A stretch of DNA of 5,294 nt from Alphaproteobacteria bacterium (lineage in GTDB: Bacteria; Pseudomonadota; Alphaproteobacteria; Rickettsiales; UBA3002). The translations under genes were made by a program, and so were the position numbers. A model generated the notes under the pieces. The model searched no databases and was not told the DNA's origin. It saw only the letters and a list, made by a program, of their open reading frames with translations. Each line of letters starts with the position of its first letter. The stretch's first letter is position 1. The DNA is taken from positions 1-5,294 of the forward strand of contig JAKFUW010000253.1 in NCBI GenBank assembly GCA_021732545.1. The letters run 5' to 3'. Of this stretch, positions 3,954 to 5,294 are shown one piece after another.

Positions 3954-5294
3954 CTACACGCGAAGCTTCGCGCCCACACCGCTTGCAGCATCGAGGAGTT
4001 TCTTCGCCACGGCTTCAATTTCATCGTCTTTCAAGGTGCGGTCGGCGGCTTGGAGCTTGACGGTGACAGCGAGCGACTTAAACCCATCATCCACGCCTTT
4101 ACCCTGATAGACATCAAATAATTTCACCTGCTGCACCAGCGCTTTGTCGGCTCCACGCAAGGCTTTGAGCAAAGTTTCACTGGCTAATGATTCAGAGGCA
4201 ATGAAGGCAAAATCGCGATCGACGGCTTGAAAATCTGAGGATTTAAGCGCCACTGCGGCTTTCTTTTTCGTCGCAGGCAACGCATCAAGGAATATTTCGC
4301 ATGCCACCACGCGCTCTTTGCAGTCCATCGAAAGCAGTGTAGATGGATGAAGTTCGCCAAAGTGGGCGAGCACCAGCTTAGGGCCTAAACACAAAGTGCC
4401 GCTGCGGCCCGGGTGATACCATGCAGGTGCGGAGTTTAGCACTTGCACTTTTTCGGCATCGATTCCCGCCAATGCCAACAGCGCCAGCGCATCGGCCTTG
4501 GCATCGAAACAATCCACCTCGCGCGCCGCAATACTCCATTGTTTTTCGCACGCCTGCCCTATGCGAATTGAGGCCGCCACGCTGCGTTGATCTTTCGGTT
4601 TAGCGCCTTCATACTGTGCGCCGACTTCAAAAAACCCAAGCGACTTTAACCCCCGCGCCATGTTGCGCGAAGCAGCGTCAATCAAGTTGGGCAGCAGGTT
4701 CGGGCGCATCGTATCCAGATCGGCGCTGATAGGGTTCACCAATTTTAAAAACGGCTCTTTTGCCCCAAACCACTGCGCTTTGCGTTGTTCGACAAAAGCA
4801 AAGCTGTGCGTTTCCATCAGTCCACGTGCGGCCAACGTGCGCCGCGCTTTGGTTTGCAGTAATTGTGCGTTATCCAGCGCGGATTCACTCACTTTCGTGA
4901 GCTTTGGCATCGGCACTGAGGGCACATTATCGAAGCCAAAAATCCGCAACACTTCTTCAGCCACATCCGCCTTGCCGTGGATATCCGGGCGCCATGAGGG
5001 AGGGGTAACCACGATGTCATGCTGCGGGGCTTTAGCCAGCGCAGCATCTGCGCCAGATCCTGCGCTCTGCTTATCAGCAGCCGCAGGATGACGGATCACG
5101 TTAAACCCCAGCGATTCCAATATCAGCAACTGTTCTGATGCGTCAATCTCAACGCCGCCGAGTTGGTTGGTAAAAGCCGCATCAAACGCAATCTCGCGCT
5201 TATGTTCGGGTGCGGTTCCTGTAACCAAAAATTCTGAAGGCGTGCCGCCGCATAATTCCACAATCATATTCACCGCAATGGCTGCACCTTGCTC
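3954..5294 (-). CDS. pheT: Phenylalanyl-tRNA synthetase beta subunit, C-terminal part (5' partial)
   Basis: These are the last 446 residues of PheRS beta, which forms an alpha2-beta2 cytoplasmic enzyme with PheS that charges tRNA-Phe. The frame is open to the window edge; the whole family protein is about 800 residues, so the N-terminal, tRNA-binding and most B3/B4 domains lie outside. Visible in order are the end of B3/B4 (VELCGG), the B5 domain with TPPSWRPDI and the following AEEVLRIFGFD, the catalytic-like B6/B7 core (RGLMETHSFAFV, NPISADLDTMRPNLLPNLI, FFEVG), and the C-terminal FDX-ACB anticodon-binding domain (VDRDFAFI ... LFDVYQGKGV ... SLAVTVKLQ) up to a TAG stop. The GTG at 5273 is an internal codon. 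Residues 68-93 of the visible part form an Ala-rich insertion between two B5 strands and coincide with a palindromic repeat in the DNA. pheS probably lies upstream, outside the window. Confidence 0.95.
   Translation of the reverse strand, partial: EQGAAIAVNMIVELCGGTPSEFLVTGTAPEHKREIAFDAAFTNQLGGVEIDASEQLLILESLGFNVIRHPAAADKQSAGSGADAALAKAPQHDIVVTPPSWRPDIHGKADVAEEVLRIFGFDNVPSVPMPKLTKVSESALDNAQLLQTKARRTLAARGLMETHSFAFVEQRKAQWFGAKEPFLKLVNPISADLDTMRPNLLPNLIDAASRNMARGLKSLGFFEVGAQYEGAKPKDQRSVAASIRIGQACEKQWSIAAREVDCFDAKADALALLALAGIDAEKVQVLNSAPAWYHPGRSGTLCLGPKLVLAHFGELHPSTLLSMDCKERVVACEIFLDALPATKKKAAVALKSSDFQAVDRDFAFIASESLASETLLKALRGADKALVQQVKLFDVYQGKGVDDGFKSLAVTVKLQAADRTLKDDEIEAVAKKLLDAASGVGAKLRV
5016..5093 (-). 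repeat. Palindromic element inserted in frame in pheT (copy B)
   Basis: The element is 78 bp (26 codons) of the pheT B5 domain. On the - strand it starts GTCATCCTGCGG and ends GCAGCATGAC. Two perfect 8-bp stems are present: ATCCTGCG (5057-5064) with CGCAGGAT (5082-5089), holding an inner CTGC/GCAG stem, and ATGCTGCG (5019-5026) with CGCAGCAT (5040-5047), holding an inner GGC/GCC stem. Order and spacing match copy A at 3875-3946, including the CTGG motif between the hairpins. It encodes RHPAAADK...APQHD, which the flanking B5 strands do not seem to need. In-frame insertion of such elements is documented for Rickettsia palindromic elements; membership of that class is inferred. Confidence 0.72.

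Noticed and set aside
4660..5091. A + strand open frame of 143 codons opposite pheT
   Set aside because: It is opposite a clear PheT coding sequence, has low-complexity Ala/Ser/Arg composition, and shows no family features.
5271..5273. GTG at 5273 as the start of a short PheT-like protein
   Set aside because: The frame is open upstream to the window edge and the sequence before it fits the B3/B4 domain, so the gene simply continues outside.

Overview
The window looks like a stretch of an alphaproteobacterial chromosome of moderate GC content. The best taxonomic clue is the isocitrate dehydrogenase: it is the long Rickettsia/Thermus-type enzyme of about 490 residues with an extra C-terminal domain. 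Most free-living alphaproteobacteria instead carry a eukaryote-like enzyme of about 400 residues. The alaS-icd order and the many short palindromic repeats, one of them inside a coding region, also suggest a Rickettsiales-like or other deep-branching, possibly host-associated alphaproteobacterium. This placement is an inference; no marker here fixes the genus.

Layout, left to right. The + strand carries the 3' end of alaS (1-234). A spacer of 220 bp follows, with a GTCATTCC-type hairpin and a large inverted repeat that ends right at the icd ribosome binding site. Then come icd (455-1927), a palindromic element (about 1936-2022) and a small coiled-coil protein gene (2073-2342) with a candidate promoter that would give a leaderless message. 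The - strand genes meet it head to head only 2 bp away: a SemiSWEET-type PQ-loop transporter (2345-2626), a spacer of 229 bp with a perfect 21-bp dyad and a repeat remnant, an M48 metallopeptidase (2856-3791), a spacer with a promoter-like TATAAT and a two-hairpin repeat, and the C-terminal part of pheT, which runs off the right edge (3954-5294).

The genes are ordinary housekeeping functions (two aminoacyl-tRNA synthetases, one TCA-cycle enzyme) mixed with small accessory genes. They do not form one pathway or an obvious new multi-gene system.

The noteworthy part is the repeat content. A two-hairpin element occurs once between pheT and the peptidase gene. What looks like a second copy lies inside pheT on the opposite strand: it is 78 bp long, a multiple of three, and adds about 26 Ala-rich residues to the B5 domain without breaking the frame. 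This resembles the known behaviour of Rickettsia palindromic elements, which insert in frame into protein genes. Several other repeats here share GTCAT...ATGAC ends. Other points worth a look are the Asp-Ile pair in the isocitrate dehydrogenase cofactor site, which predicts NAD+ rather than NADP+ use, and the inverted-repeat leader of icd.
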